A program made the translations under genes and the position numbers. The notes under the pieces are model-generated. The model ran no database searches and was not told where the DNA came from. It saw nothing but the letters and a program-made list of their open reading frames with translations. Source: an uncultured Bacteroides sp. (GTDB taxonomy: Bacteria; Bacteroidota; Bacteroidia; Bacteroidales; Bacteroidaceae). From it: a DNA stretch of 64,000 nucleotides. Below, piece after piece: positions 36,129 to 44,926 of this stretch. The first letter of the stretch is position 1, and each line of letters starts with the position of its first letter. The stretch lies in NCBI RefSeq assembly GCF_963678845.1, contig NZ_OY787466.1:930001-994000 (forward strand), in the 5' to 3' direction.

Positions 36129-37271
36129 ATGAAAAGAAGATTGATAGTAGCGGCTCTGCTAATTATACCTTTAAGTATACTTTTTGCACAAGAAACAGCA
36201 AAACATCCACTTAATATTTCCCTTTGGGATCCTATTGCATCATTTCCATATGATTCTCTTTCCACGACGGCTGTTACATTGGGATTTTCTTCAAGAACTT
36301 ACAATCTAAAGGGAGTGGGAATAAACATGTTTGCTCATTTCAATGAGAAAGGAGTTAGAGGGGTTACGCTTAATGGGGTAGGAGAGTTTGCAAAAGGAAA
36401 TATGAATGGCGCAGAGATTTCCGGTCTGTTCAATGTGGTGAGTGGACATATGCACGGCTTGCAGATTGCCACAGTGCAGAATACTAATGTGCTTCATTCA
36501 AAAGGAATAATGATTGCTGGCATCACGAACTTTGCAATTGGAGACGCTCGGGGAATTCAGATTGCAGGAATAACCAACATGGCAGGTTCCCACTTTAGTG
36601 GAGTGCAGTTTTCTTCGGCAGTGAATATAGCATCCTCTTCATCCGACCTCCTTCAAATAGCAGGCTTGGTAAATGTATGTGCTGAACCTATCAATGGTAT
36701 TCAAATTGCTCTAGGCAATTATGCCGGTGGAGTAAACGGAGTACAAATGGGATTACTCAATCTCTGTGGAGGAGACGTTCGTGGAGTTCAGATAGGAATA
36801 ATAAATCATAGTAAAGATACTTCTGCGGTTAAGATTGGGCTGGTAAATATAACTCCAAAGACACGAATTCAGTTGCTCACTTACGGAGGAAATACAACAA
36901 GAATAAACACTGCTGTTCGTTTTAAGAATCATCATGTATATACCATTTTAGGAATAGGAACCCATTATTTAGGGCTGAATGACAAGTTCTCCGGATCTCT
37001 TTTCTATCGGGCTGGAGCCGAATTACCAGTAACAAAAAAGTTATTTCTGAGTTCGGATGCAGGTTTTTATCATATAGAGAACTTTAATAATGAGGATCTT
37101 ACTACTCCTGAACGTATGTACTCTTTGCAGTTACGGTTGAATATGGAATATCATTTATTGAACAGACTCGGAGTCTTAGCTTCGGGAGGTTATGCTCACA
37201 CACGATATTATAAAACCCACCGGATATATGAAAATAAACCGGTTATAGAACTAGGTATTGTTTTATTTTAA
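36129..37271 (+). CDS. LA_2272-like surface repeat protein, copy 1
   Basis: 380 aa with a signal peptide (MKRRLIVAALLIIPLSILFAQ); the TTG at 36099 upstream is rejected. The middle is a run of about 20-residue repeats of the form GxQIGxxN/GxxIAGxxN (GLQIATVQNT, GIMIAGITNF, GIQIAGITNM, GVQMGLLNLC, GVQIGIINHS), which fits the LA_2272 surface repeat family, then a C-terminal barrel-like domain ending GIVLF. Probably outer-membrane located. It precedes a DUF3943 gene, and the pair is repeated at 38834-41450. Confidence 0.8.
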   Translation: MKRRLIVAALLIIPLSILFAQETAKHPLNISLWDPIASFPYDSLSTTAVTLGFSSRTYNLKGVGINMFAHFNEKGVRGVTLNGVGEFAKGNMNGAEISGLFNVVSGHMHGLQIATVQNTNVLHSKGIMIAGITNFAIGDARGIQIAGITNMAGSHFSGVQFSSAVNIASSSSDLLQIAGLVNVCAEPINGIQIALGNYAGGVNGVQMGLLNLCGGDVRGVQIGIINHSKDTSAVKIGLVNITPKTRIQLLTYGGNTTRINTAVRFKNHHVYTILGIGTHYLGLNDKFSGSLFYRAGAELPVTKKLFLSSDAGFYHIENFNNEDLTTPERMYSLQLRLNMEYHLLNRLGVLASGGYAHTRYYKTHRIYENKPVIELGIVLF

Positions 37272-37280
37272 TCTGAAATT

Positions 37281-38741
37281 ATGAAAAGATTGTGTGCATA
37301 TTTAATCTTTTTTTTAGTGTTGCTGAGTTTAATTCGTGCTCAGCAAGCTGATTCTTTATTTGCGTACAATGACTCTTCACGAATGATAAAGCGGCCATGG
37401 CGGTCGGCTTTTCAAACAGCCGGACTGAATGTTGGCGTTTGGGCATTCGACCGGTTTGCAATGAATCAGGATTATGCAAAGATCAGCCTTCATAGTATTG
37501 GAAATAATATTTCTAATGGTTTTGTTTGGGATAACGACAAGTTCTCTACAAATCTTTTTGCCCATCCTTACCATGGAAATCTTTATTTCAACACAGCCCG
37601 CAGTAATGGCCTTACATTCTGGGGGGCTGTTCCTTATTCATTTGCGGGAAGTCTTATGTGGGAAATGTGTGCAGAAGTAGAACCACCTGCCATTAATGAT
37701 TTTCTTGCCACTTCTATAGGAGGTGTTGCTTTGGGAGAAGTAACCCATAGGCTTTCTTCTTTGGTTCTCGACGATTCAAAGAGAGGCTCGTCCCGTTTCT
37801 TTCGTGAGTTTCTGGGAACTCTCATCTGTCCGTCAAGAGGAATAAACCGATTGATTACAGGTGATGCATGGAAAGTGAGACACCAATATTATAAATATCA
37901 TGATTATGATAAGCTTCCCGTAAAGTTCTCAGCTGCTATTGGTGACCGTTATTTAGCGGATGATAATAATTTGTTTAAAGGAAGTAACAGCCCTTACGTT
38001 GAATTTAATGTTATTTATGGTGATCCTTTGAAAGAAACAACAAACCAACCTTTTGATTATTTTAGTTTTAACTCGACTTTTAATTTGATTGGCAACCAAC
38101 CTTTGATTGGTTCTGTAAATCTTACTGCAAAACTATTAGGTAAACATCTGGAACCAGTACCAGGGCATAAATTACTTGTCGGCCTTTTCCAGCATTTTGA
38201 CTATTATGATTCAGAATCGGTTATTAAAGGTTCAAAAAAAATTCCTTTTAAAATATCCGAGGCGGCAGCTTTCGGTTTAGGGATGATTTATCAGTTTCCA
38301 TCAAAAAATAAAAGAGTAACAATCAGGCAAAGCTCCTATCTTAATCTTGTATTGCTTGGAGGAAGCCTTACCGATTATTACAATGTAATAGACCGTAATT
38401 ATAACATGGGAAGCGGATACAGCATAAAAAGCAATACTTTTGTTGACTTTGCTAAATATGGTAATTTTGAACTTAATCTACAACACTATCGTATATTCAC
38501 TTGGAAAGGATATGAAGAAAAAGACTTTGAAAATACCAATCCGCTATATCTTAATGCTCAGGGAGACAAAGGAAATGTACAATTAACAGTGATAAATCCA
38601 AGAATGGAAATAAATCTTGATCCAACATTTAAAGTAGGTGTCGGATTATACTACTATTTGCGTAATACACATTACATTTATCATCTTGATATTAGCTCTC
38701 AAACTTTCGAAACGCGTTTAAGTTTCAGGTATTCTTTCTAA
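37281..38741 (+). CDS. DUF3943 outer-membrane protein, copy 1
   Basis: 486 aa with a signal peptide (residues about 1-20, LSLIRAQ). The DUF3943 core is seen at NLFAHPYHGNLYF, RSNGLTFW and FREFLGTLICPSRGINRL. The C-terminus ends in an aromatic residue (SFRYSF), as outer-membrane barrels do. Function unknown. It starts 10 bp after the repeat-protein gene, so the two form one operon. Confidence 0.82.
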   Translation: MKRLCAYLIFFLVLLSLIRAQQADSLFAYNDSSRMIKRPWRSAFQTAGLNVGVWAFDRFAMNQDYAKISLHSIGNNISNGFVWDNDKFSTNLFAHPYHGNLYFNTARSNGLTFWGAVPYSFAGSLMWEMCAEVEPPAINDFLATSIGGVALGEVTHRLSSLVLDDSKRGSSRFFREFLGTLICPSRGINRLITGDAWKVRHQYYKYHDYDKLPVKFSAAIGDRYLADDNNLFKGSNSPYVEFNVIYGDPLKETTNQPFDYFSFNSTFNLIGNQPLIGSVNLTAKLLGKHLEPVPGHKLLVGLFQHFDYYDSESVIKGSKKIPFKISEAAAFGLGMIYQFPSKNKRVTIRQSSYLNLVLLGGSLTDYYNVIDRNYNMGSGYSIKSNTFVDFAKYGNFELNLQHYRIFTWKGYEEKDFENTNPLYLNAQGDKGNVQLTVINPRMEINLDPTFKVGVGLYYYLRNTHYIYHLDISSQTFETRLSFRYSF

Positions 38742-38833
38742 AACAAATAAACTTTTACATAGGGTAGAACTGTATTGTTTTCTAATTGTTTAAAACTATG
38801 CTGTTGAATTAAAATAATTCATTCATAGTTAAT

Positions 38834-39976
38834 ATGACTAAACGACCAGTATTGTTAACCTTATTTTTTCTTTCATTTTGCATTCTATGTGCAAAGAACA
38901 AGGAAAATCATCCAATCAATATTTCTATTTGGAATCCGGTTGCAATATCTCCTTATGATTCTCTTTCTATATCAAATGTAACCTTAGGATTTTGTTCTAA
39001 AACTCATAGTCTGAATGGCTTTGGCCTGAATCTATTTGGCCATTTCAATGAAGGAGGAATTAATGGTATTTCAATTAATGGTGTGGGAGAGTTTGTAAAA
39101 GGTGATATGGATGGAATAGAATTGTCCGGATTTTGTAATGTTGTGAGCGGAAGGATGCGGGGAATACAAATTGCAACAGTACAAAACACAGATGTTGTTT
39201 GTGCCAAAGGGGTCATGATTGCAGGACTTACAAATTTTAGTATAGGAAACGCATATGGAATTCAGTTATCCGCATTGACTAATATAGTTGGTTCGCATTT
39301 TGGTGGTATGCAAGCAACTTTGGGTATAAATATGGCTTCATCTTCAAGCTTTATACAATTGGCCGGGTTGGTTAATATTACAGCAAGATCAGCTCGTGGA
39401 GTTCAAATAGCTCTGGGGAATTATGCAGATACTATACATGGAATGCAATTAGGATTAATAAATCTATGTGGTGAGAGAGTACATGGATTACAGATAGGCA
39501 TTGTTAATCACAGCATTGATACTTCTGCTGTAAAAATAGGTTTGATAAACATAAATCCAAGAACTCGTATACAAGTTCTTGCCTTCGGTGGAAATATTAC
39601 AAGAAGCAATCTAGCTGTTCGTTTTAAATCTCGTTATACATATACTATATTGGGTGCCGCGAGTCATTATTGGGGGGCAAAAAACAAGTTCTCAGGTTCT
39701 GTTTTTTATAGAATAGGAGTAGGCTTACCACTTCTCAGATATTTTTTTGTTAGTACCGATGCCGGTGTTGCACATATAAGAAACTTCGATGATAATTCAG
39801 AAACTGTTTATCCAAAAAGGCTATATTCTTTACAATTAAGAATGAATCTGGAATGTCATCCATTCTCAAGATTAGGCTTCTTTGCTTCTGGAGGATATGC
39901 CCATACTCGTTATTATGGTTCTGGAGGAGTATTTGAGAAAAAAAATATACTAGAAATGGGAATCATTTTATTCTGA
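38834..39976 (+). CDS. LA_2272-like surface repeat protein, copy 2
   Basis: 380 aa, same length as copy 1 and colinear with it. The opening (NISIWNPVAISPYDSL against NISLWDPIASFPYDSL), the repeats (GIQIATVQNT, GVMIAGLTNF, GIQLSALTNI, GMQLGLINLC, GLQIGIVNHS) and the end (GIILF) correspond throughout, at a level I judge by eye to be about 60-65% identity. Signal peptide at residues 1-20 (SFCILCAKN). Base use looks more AT-rich than copy 1. Confidence 0.8.
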   Translation: MTKRPVLLTLFFLSFCILCAKNKENHPINISIWNPVAISPYDSLSISNVTLGFCSKTHSLNGFGLNLFGHFNEGGINGISINGVGEFVKGDMDGIELSGFCNVVSGRMRGIQIATVQNTDVVCAKGVMIAGLTNFSIGNAYGIQLSALTNIVGSHFGGMQATLGINMASSSSFIQLAGLVNITARSARGVQIALGNYADTIHGMQLGLINLCGERVHGLQIGIVNHSIDTSAVKIGLININPRTRIQVLAFGGNITRSNLAVRFKSRYTYTILGAASHYWGAKNKFSGSVFYRIGVGLPLLRYFFVSTDAGVAHIRNFDDNSETVYPKRLYSLQLRMNLECHPFSRLGFFASGGYAHTRYYGSGGVFEKKNILEMGIILF

Positions 39977-39983
39977 CGTAAAG

Positions 39984-41450
39984 ATGAAAAGAATAATATT
40001 TTATATTGTCGTTATATTATTTGCATCAGTTGACCTTAATGCTCAGCAAGCTGATTCATTGTTTGTGTATAATGATTCGTTGCATCTTAAAAAGCATCCT
40101 TGGCGTGCTGCTATTGAAGCTTTAGTAGTAAATGCTAGTGTATGGTCATACAATCGTTATTTGGATAATAAATACGGTTATTCAAATATCACTCTGCATA
40201 GTATTCATGAAAATATTAAAACTGGTTTTGTTTGGGATAATAACATATTCTCATCCAATCAGTTATTTCATCCTTATCATGGTAGTTTTTATTATAGTGC
40301 AGCACGTAGTAACGGACTTAATTTTTGGCAATCTATGCCATACTCTTTTGTTGGAAGTTTAACATGGGAGATATGTGGTGAAACAACTCCTCCTTCAATA
40401 AATGATTTGTTAACAACAACTTTTGCCGGAACAGCTTTGGGAGAAGTTACTTATCGTCTGTCGTCTTTAGTCTTGGATGATTCAAAACATGGGGCAAATC
40501 GTTTCTTTCGTGAATTTTTGGGAACAGTGATTTCTCCGGTAAGGGGACTTAACCGTTTAATTAATGGTGATGCCTGGAAAGTGAAACATAAATATTATAA
40601 ATACCACGATTATGATAAGTTACCAGTAAAGTTTACTCTTTCTTTAGGTAATCGTTATTTTACAGATAATGCTTGCATGTTTAAAGGTCATAATAATGTT
40701 TATTCTGAGTTTAAAATGATTTATGGTGATCCTTTGCATATGACAACTAATGTTCCGTACGATTATTTTAGATTCAGTACGGTTTTTAATTTAGACGGAA
40801 ACCAACCTCTGATAAGTTCTGTTAACGTTAATGCTAAACTGTTTGGGAAATATCTTCAACCATTACCTGGACATAAAGCTTTTATAGGTATGTTCCAGCA
40901 TTTCGATTATTTTGACTCAAAAATAATTATTGATGGTTCAAAGAGCACTCCTTTCAAAATGGCCGAAGCAGCAGCAGTTGGTCTAGGAATATTATATGTG
41001 CTTCCTATAAATAAGAATGTTATAGTTCGGCATAGCTCTTATTATAATGCAGTACTATTAGGAGCAAGCCTGACAGATTATTATCGATTAGGACGGGACT
41101 ATAATCTGGGAAGTGGATTCAGTATAAAGAGTTATACAAATATAGATTTTGGGAAATATGGTAATTTTGAATTGTATATTCATGATTATCATTTGTACAC
41201 ATGGCGAGGTTATAAAGATGAAGATTTAAGTAATAAAACAGAATCTCCTTACTTTTATTTAAATACTCAGGGTGATAAAAGTAATGCTCAGTTGATTATA
41301 ATAAACCCAATAATCGGTAAAAATTTGTCATCCAAAATATATGCCAACTTAGGACTTTATTATTATTTCAGAAAAACAAACTATCTATATAAACCAGATG
41401 TCTTTTCAAGAACGTTTGAACTCCGTTTTGGATTGAGGTATGCCTTTTGA
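39984..41450 (+). CDS. DUF3943 outer-membrane protein, copy 2
   Basis: 488 aa, colinear with copy 1 (HPYHGSFYYSAARSNG; RFFREFLGTVISPVRGLNRL; YYKYHDYDKLPVKF, present in both). Signal peptide ends near DLNAQ. Starts 7 bp after the second repeat-protein gene. The third position is visibly richer in A and T than in copy 1, so the second cassette may have diverged under different constraints or arrived separately. Confidence 0.82.
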   Translation: MKRIIFYIVVILFASVDLNAQQADSLFVYNDSLHLKKHPWRAAIEALVVNASVWSYNRYLDNKYGYSNITLHSIHENIKTGFVWDNNIFSSNQLFHPYHGSFYYSAARSNGLNFWQSMPYSFVGSLTWEICGETTPPSINDLLTTTFAGTALGEVTYRLSSLVLDDSKHGANRFFREFLGTVISPVRGLNRLINGDAWKVKHKYYKYHDYDKLPVKFTLSLGNRYFTDNACMFKGHNNVYSEFKMIYGDPLHMTTNVPYDYFRFSTVFNLDGNQPLISSVNVNAKLFGKYLQPLPGHKAFIGMFQHFDYFDSKIIIDGSKSTPFKMAEAAAVGLGILYVLPINKNVIVRHSSYYNAVLLGASLTDYYRLGRDYNLGSGFSIKSYTNIDFGKYGNFELYIHDYHLYTWRGYKDEDLSNKTESPYFYLNTQGDKSNAQLIIINPIIGKNLSSKIYANLGLYYYFRKTNYLYKPDVFSRTFELRFGLRYAF

Positions 41451-41530
41451 ATTTTGTTTAGGATTGAAATAGTATAGATATACAAATGATTCTGGAAAGT
41501 TATTTTAAACATAAATTTGTTTAATAGTAG

Positions 41531-41561
41531 TTTCATTTATCTCAATTAAGGTTTATATTTG
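41531..41561 (+). promoter_or_regulatory. Candidate promoter of the DUF6051 gene
   Basis: -33 TTTC (41531-41534, one base off), 19-bp spacer, -7 TATATTTG (41554-41561), 14 bp before the first ATG. Confidence 0.5.
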
Positions 41562-41575
41562 CGTATAACAACTTA

Positions 41576-42805
41576 ATGGAGATTATTAATATGAAATACA
41601 TTGATTTACATACAAGGCTCAAAGAGTTGATTAATTATGAGGATGATGAGATTAAGATTGATGACAATGTCATAGTCCGCAACTTTAGTTTTGATTCTAA
41701 ATTCAGAGATATATTACCAGGAGGAATATGTAACAAGGATACGTACGAATATTGTTCGTCTGAAGATCCTGATTATGAACCGGACATTATTCAGAATATG
41801 CTCAATATGAGTGATGCTGAGATTCCTGAAAATATTCATTTCCGATATCATTTATTCCGCCCATCCGGAACAGAGAAAGTAAAAGAAGTCATATTATTGT
41901 TTCATGGTTTCAATGAAAAACATTGGGCTAAATACTTTACATGGGCCAAGACTCTGGTAGATAAAACAGGTAAAGTGGTCTTGCTTTTTCCTATTGCCTT
42001 CCACATGAATCGTGCCCCGCTTAGTTGGAGCGACTCACATCAAATGTACGTCATCAGTCAGCAACGAAAGAAAAGACATCCTGAAGTGATTTGTTCTACT
42101 CTTTCCAATGTGGCTATAAGTACCCGTCTTCATAATAAACCACAAAGATTTATATGGTCGGGTCTGCAAACTTATTATGATGCGATTTCTTTAGTTGAAA
42201 GTATTAAAGCTAATCAACATTCTGATATTGCACCCGATGCTTCAATAGATTTCTTTTCTTATTCCATAGGTAGTCTTTTGGCGCAGGTACTGATGATGAC
42301 GAATGAAAAAGGATACTTCTCTAAGTCCCGGATTTGCATGTTTTGTGGTGGAGCCGCTTTTAACCGGCTTTCTCCTGTTTCTAAGTTTATATTAGACAGT
42401 GAAGCGAATGTCAGCCTTTATTCTTATGTAGTGGAGCATCTTGATAGTCATATGAAACGTGACAAGGTACTTGCTTCTTATTTGAGTGAATTGCATCCGG
42501 AAGGAGTAAACTTTCGCAGTATGCTGAATTATAAAATCTATACAGAGTTTAGGGAAGAATGTTTCCGTCAGATGCATGACCGTATTCTTGCAGTTACACT
42601 GGAGAAGGATACTGTGGTCCCGGCTTATGAAGTAATAAATACGCTGCAGGGAACAAAGAGAGATATACCTATTGAAGTGGATATTCTGGACTTTCCATAC
42701 TCTTATAAACATGAAGACCCCTTCCCCGCACTAACTTCTATTGCTGATGCGGTGGATGAGGAATTTACTAAAGCTTTTGAAAGAATGTGCAACTTTCTAA
42801 AGTAG
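41576..42805 (+). CDS. DUF6051 alpha/beta-hydrolase-like protein
   Basis: 409 aa (or 404 from the ATG at 41591). Alpha/beta-hydrolase layout: an oxyanion-type turn LFHGFNEKHW, and a nucleophile elbow FFSYSIGSLLAQ with the serine in S-Y-S-I-G, a variant of GxSxG. A Cys-rich stretch (CMFCGGAAF) follows. A catalytic His lies probably in the C-terminal YKHEDPFP region. It fits the Bacteroidales family DUF6051; the substrate is unknown. No signal peptide, so cytoplasmic. Confidence 0.8.
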   Translation: MEIINMKYIDLHTRLKELINYEDDEIKIDDNVIVRNFSFDSKFRDILPGGICNKDTYEYCSSEDPDYEPDIIQNMLNMSDAEIPENIHFRYHLFRPSGTEKVKEVILLFHGFNEKHWAKYFTWAKTLVDKTGKVVLLFPIAFHMNRAPLSWSDSHQMYVISQQRKKRHPEVICSTLSNVAISTRLHNKPQRFIWSGLQTYYDAISLVESIKANQHSDIAPDASIDFFSYSIGSLLAQVLMMTNEKGYFSKSRICMFCGGAAFNRLSPVSKFILDSEANVSLYSYVVEHLDSHMKRDKVLASYLSELHPEGVNFRSMLNYKIYTEFREECFRQMHDRILAVTLEKDTVVPAYEVINTLQGTKRDIPIEVDILDFPYSYKHEDPFPALTSIADAVDEEFTKAFERMCNFLK

Positions 42806-42814
42806 TTGCACATT
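42784..42814. terminator. Hairpin between convergent DUF6051 and NlpE-like genes
   Basis: Perfect 11-bp stem (AATGTGCAACT, 42784-42794; AGTTGCACATT, 42804-42814) with a 9-nt loop; it contains the DUF6051 stop codon. Weak T run. Confidence 0.55.
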
Positions 42815-42823
42815 AGATAAGGA

Positions 42824-43300
42824 TTATTTCTTTATATTGAGCACGTACTTTTTCCAGTCCGGTGTTTTTTTCATATTTTGAGATAGCATGATAACTTTAT
42901 CACCTTCAACCTGATAATAACTGATTTCATTGTTTTTCTCAGGAGTTAGTTCCCATACAATAGCTTCTTTTTTAGCTTTTGTTCCTTTGATAACTTGAAC
43001 TGTTCCTCTGGAAACATATGTAAGATCTTTTCCTTCGTATCCTTCAATGTATGTCTTTAGTAATTCATACTGTCCCTTGTCGCTCTTTTCCTGAATCTTC
43101 ACAGTTAGTGTGTAACGTAGTCCTTTACCTTGTGATGGAAGAACTCCTTCAAAGATTTTTGTTTGTAGTGCACCCATTGCAGGATCTAGTTTCATTTCTG
43201 TACTGTCTTTTGCTGCTCCTTCAGTGGCTGTTGCGTCTTTTGCCTTTTGTTGGCAAGATACCATAGCCCCAAGGACTAAGATAAAGAGTAATTTTTTCAT
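42824..43300 (-). CDS. NlpE-like lipoprotein without the metal-binding CxxC
   Basis: 158 aa; lipoprotein signal ending MVSC at residue 16. The core matches the N-terminal NlpE domain (FEGVLPSQGKGLRYTLTV ... GDKVIMLSQN), but the CADC metal motif of E. coli NlpE is replaced by SQGK. NlpE senses envelope stress and copper; loss of the Cys pair argues against copper sensing here. Convergent with DUF6051. Confidence 0.78.
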   Translation of the reverse strand: MKKLLFILVLGAMVSCQQKAKDATATEGAAKDSTEMKLDPAMGALQTKIFEGVLPSQGKGLRYTLTVKIQEKSDKGQYELLKTYIEGYEGKDLTYVSRGTVQVIKGTKAKKEAIVWELTPEKNNEISYYQVEGDKVIMLSQNMKKTPDWKKYVLNIKK

Positions 43301-43335
43301 GATAATGATTGATTAATGTAATTAAAATAGTTACT

Positions 43336-44613
43336 TTATTTGATGATAACCAGTAGTTTATCTACTCTTCCGTTATCCATGTCCATTACTTCAAATTGTA
43401 GATTCTGATAAGTGAATATATCTCCTGCTTTGGGTATGCGACCAATAAAAAACATAGCCAGACCACCTAGTGTATTAAAGTCTTCATTCTCGAGATCTTT
43501 GTAGAACAAGATTCCCATTTCGTCCATAAAATCGCCAATATTCATGGAAGCGTCTACTAGATAAGAGCCATCTTTACGTTTCACAATTGGTTCTTCTTCT
43601 TCTTCATTTTCTTCCAGAATATCTCCGAATATACTTTCTGTGAGGTCGTGCAGGGTAATTATTCCTTCAATGCCGCCATATTCATTTACTACCACCCCGA
43701 ACTTATTTTTATTCTTCTTGAAAAGTTCCAGAACTTTCTTTGCATAAAGACTTTCAGGTATAAAAAGTGGAGGTTGAGCAATGCTTCTCAGGTCAAATGT
43801 ACTGTCATTCCCAATCATTGTAATGATATTCTTTACAGACACAACACCTATAATTTCGTCCTGAGATTCATCTGTGAGCAGATATTTACTGAAATGTTTC
43901 TCATCGATGATGTTAAGAACCTCAGCTTGTCTGTAGTGTGGGTGAAGGAATACCACGTCCGTACGGTGTGTCATCAGCTCGTTGGCGCGTTTATCGGAAA
44001 AGCGGAACACATCTCTCAGCATATTTGTTTCGTCTTTATCAATAAGTCCTTGTTCTGAACTTTGATGAAGAATCATTTTCAGCTCTTCTTGAGTGATAGA
44101 ACGTTCATGCCCCTTGACTCCCAGAATTTTGTTGAGGAGTTTGGTCGATACACTGAGTAGGTAAACGAAAGGAAAGGTGATTTTCGTTATTATACTCATG
44201 AAAGGGTATAGTGTCGTTGCTGTCTTTTCAGGGTTGGATAACCCTATGGATTTAGGAACTAGTTCACCTATAACAAGGGATAAATATGTGATAATAGCTA
44301 CAGTAGTAATTAATGCAAGGTTGTCTGCGTAAGCTTCTGCCCCGTGAATCATTTTAAAAAAGGGAGTGACTTTATGTGCAATAGCTACTCCACCAAAAGC
44401 TCCGGATATAATGCCGATAAGAGTAATTCCTATTTGAATGGTGGAAAGGAATTTTTCTGGTTCTTCCAATTGTTTAAGCACACTTCTGGCCGAAGGATTT
44501 CCTTTACTTGCCAGTGTTTTCAACCTTGCCTTACTTGAGGAAACTAATGCTATTTCGTACATGGCAAAGACTCCGTTGAGAACCAAGAGAAGCAAAATAA
44601 TTGCAAATTCCAT
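43336..44613 (-). CDS. CNNM/CorC-type membrane protein (DUF21-CBS-CorC_HlyC)
   Basis: 425 aa. DUF21 membrane domain with four hydrophobic segments (residues about 1-190), two CBS domains (about 205-330: MTHRTDVVFL, GVVSVKNII) and a CorC_HlyC transporter-associated domain at the C-terminus (DGSYLVDASMNIGDFMDEMG). Often annotated hemolysin; likely linked to Mg2+ or Co2+ transport. The gene has a likely promoter at 44637-44667 and a distant four-unit GTAC-like array further upstream. Confidence 0.92.
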   Translation of the reverse strand: MEFAIILLLLVLNGVFAMYEIALVSSSKARLKTLASKGNPSARSVLKQLEEPEKFLSTIQIGITLIGIISGAFGGVAIAHKVTPFFKMIHGAEAYADNLALITTVAIITYLSLVIGELVPKSIGLSNPEKTATTLYPFMSIITKITFPFVYLLSVSTKLLNKILGVKGHERSITQEELKMILHQSSEQGLIDKDETNMLRDVFRFSDKRANELMTHRTDVVFLHPHYRQAEVLNIIDEKHFSKYLLTDESQDEIIGVVSVKNIITMIGNDSTFDLRSIAQPPLFIPESLYAKKVLELFKKNKNKFGVVVNEYGGIEGIITLHDLTESIFGDILEENEEEEEPIVKRKDGSYLVDASMNIGDFMDEMGILFYKDLENEDFNTLGGLAMFFIGRIPKAGDIFTYQNLQFEVMDMDNGRVDKLLVIIK

Positions 44614-44636
44614 TGTGCGTTATTAATGATTATGTG

Positions 44637-44667
44637 CGAATGTAGATGTTTATTTTCTTTTTTGCAA
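44637..44667 (-). promoter_or_regulatory. Candidate promoter of the CNNM/CorC gene
   Basis: Minus strand: -33 TTG (44665-44667), 20-bp spacer, -7 TACATTCG (44637-44644; one base off consensus). Confidence 0.4.
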
Positions 44668-44740
44668 CAAATAGGGGCTATTGTTACAGAACTTTTCAAT
44701 AATATAAGGGAATGTTAGCAAATTGCTGGCGGGTAAACAA

Positions 44741-44828
44741 TTTTAATATGTACTCTTTCTGTGAATAAGAAGTACAGTGTTTATTAATAAACTGTAGACT
44801 TTATATGTTTTAGGTCTACTGTTTATTG
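44741..44828. repeat. Four diverged 22-bp units with GTAC-like core and a 19-bp hairpin
   Basis: Four units at 22-bp steps (cores at 44750, 44772, 44794 and 44816: GTAC, GTAC, GTAG and CTAC), with T at unit position 4, A at 6 and T at 16 and 18 in all four. Units three and four form a hairpin with 19-bp arms (44781-44799 and 44814-44832, two mismatches), preceded by a perfect GTTTATTAATAAAC palindrome. The array is less regular than the other two. Confidence 0.55.
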
Positions 44829-44926
44829 ATAATATTGCTTTTTATTTTGGCTTAAATAATCCGGCAAATCATCGGACTTGTTTTTATCTTTTGCTAACGA
44901 ACCCCTTCTTAATCAGATTTATATAA

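Larger units (their letters stand above)
44614..44926. other. 313-bp space upstream of the CNNM/CorC gene
   Basis: Holds a promoter (44637-44667), the 22-bp GTAC-like array (44741-44828) and a 19-bp hairpin (44781-44832) inside it. No small gene was seen. Confidence 0.5.

Noticed and set aside
43648..44058. 136-codon plus-strand ORF inside the CNNM/CorC gene
   Set aside because: Shadow of a gene with clear CBS domains on the other strand.
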